Shown piece after piece: positions 48,397-48,515 of a stretch of 48,515 nucleotides of DNA. Source of the DNA: Bin87 sp965243255 (lineage in GTDB: Bacteria; Chloroflexota; Dehalococcoidia; Lucifugimonadales; UBA3495). The stretch covers positions 1-48,515 of the forward strand of contig CBDEUH010000003.1 of NCBI GenBank assembly GCA_965243255.1. The letters are read 5' to 3'. Made by a program: the position numbers and the translations under genes. The notes beneath the pieces were generated by a model. That model was not told where the DNA came from. It saw only the letters and a program-made list of their open reading frames with translations, and made no database searches. The first letter of the stretch is position 1. Every line of letters begins with the position of its first letter.

Positions 48397-48515
48397 ATGA
48401 TCCGAAAAGCGATCGACACCCTCTCGGCAAAGCTATCCGAGTGTTTGTCGCTGAGCAATAGCCGCCTTGAAACGCTCTGCCTTTTGGTGATCGGCATTGC
48501 CAGCGTTCGAACTGT
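48397..48515 (+). CDS. start of an IS4-type transposase, cut by window edge
   Basis: About 40 codons from ATG 48397 (or the in-frame ATG 48385): IRKAIDTLSAKLSECLSLSN then SRLETLCLLVIGIASVRT. This N-terminal pattern (helix, then SRLETL and a hydrophobic helix) is common in IS4-family transposases. The remainder lies outside the window. Confidence 0.6.
   Translation, partial: MIRKAIDTLSAKLSECLSLSNSRLETLCLLVIGIASVRT

Overview
The window looks like part of a GC-rich alphaproteobacterial plasmid or other extrachromosomal replicon, probably from the Rhodobacterales. The grounds are a RepC-type replication initiator (RepC N- and C-terminal domains), GC-rich coding sequence, and insertion sequences of types common in that group. 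No organism-specific marker (rRNA, tRNA) is present, so the taxonomy is inference.

Region 1 (about 1-38,214) is mostly one long minus-strand gene train with translational coupling at nearly every junction (ATGA, TGATG and GTGA overlaps). Its upstream part is a type IVb (thin-pilus-like) assembly system read in the order PilL-like (LysM + TcpQ-like), secretin PilN, three small accessory genes, PilO2-like, a secreted Cys-rich protein, two more exported proteins, PilP-like, ATPase PilQ, platform protein PilR, prepilin PilS, a pilin-like protein, and two PilV-like minor pilins. Then come a TolA/TonB-C-like protein and a subtilisin-type autotransporter protease. Further down are three prepilin peptidase (A24) paralogues, an exported staphylococcal-type nuclease, two HTH proteins and many small membrane or unknown proteins. 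Short plus-strand genes (an Rpn-like nuclease, three coiled-coil/TM proteins, two unknowns) interrupt the train. At 9.25-11.5 kb there is a degenerate tandem duplication of a multi-gene cassette.

Region 2 (38,215-42,650, plus strand) is the replication module: a structured leader, a probable countertranscribed RNA with its own minus-strand terminator, repC (with dyads inside the gene that may be the origin), and a row of small genes including a Uma2-type nuclease and a probably frameshifted coiled-coil gene.

Region 3 (42,650-48,515) is mobile DNA: a fragment resembling DUF6429, a complete IS21-family element (43,205-48,337), and a 2.6-kb serine-recombinase element inserted precisely inside istB of that IS. 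The start of a further IS4-type transposase lies at the right edge.

Taken together, PilL/N/O/P/Q/R would build a trans-envelope machine, the A24 enzymes would process PilS and the minor pilins, and the protease, nuclease and Cys-rich secreted proteins would be surface or exported partners. No relaxase, type IV secretion or tra genes, shufflon recombinase, RepA/RepB, CRISPR, rRNA or tRNA were seen here.
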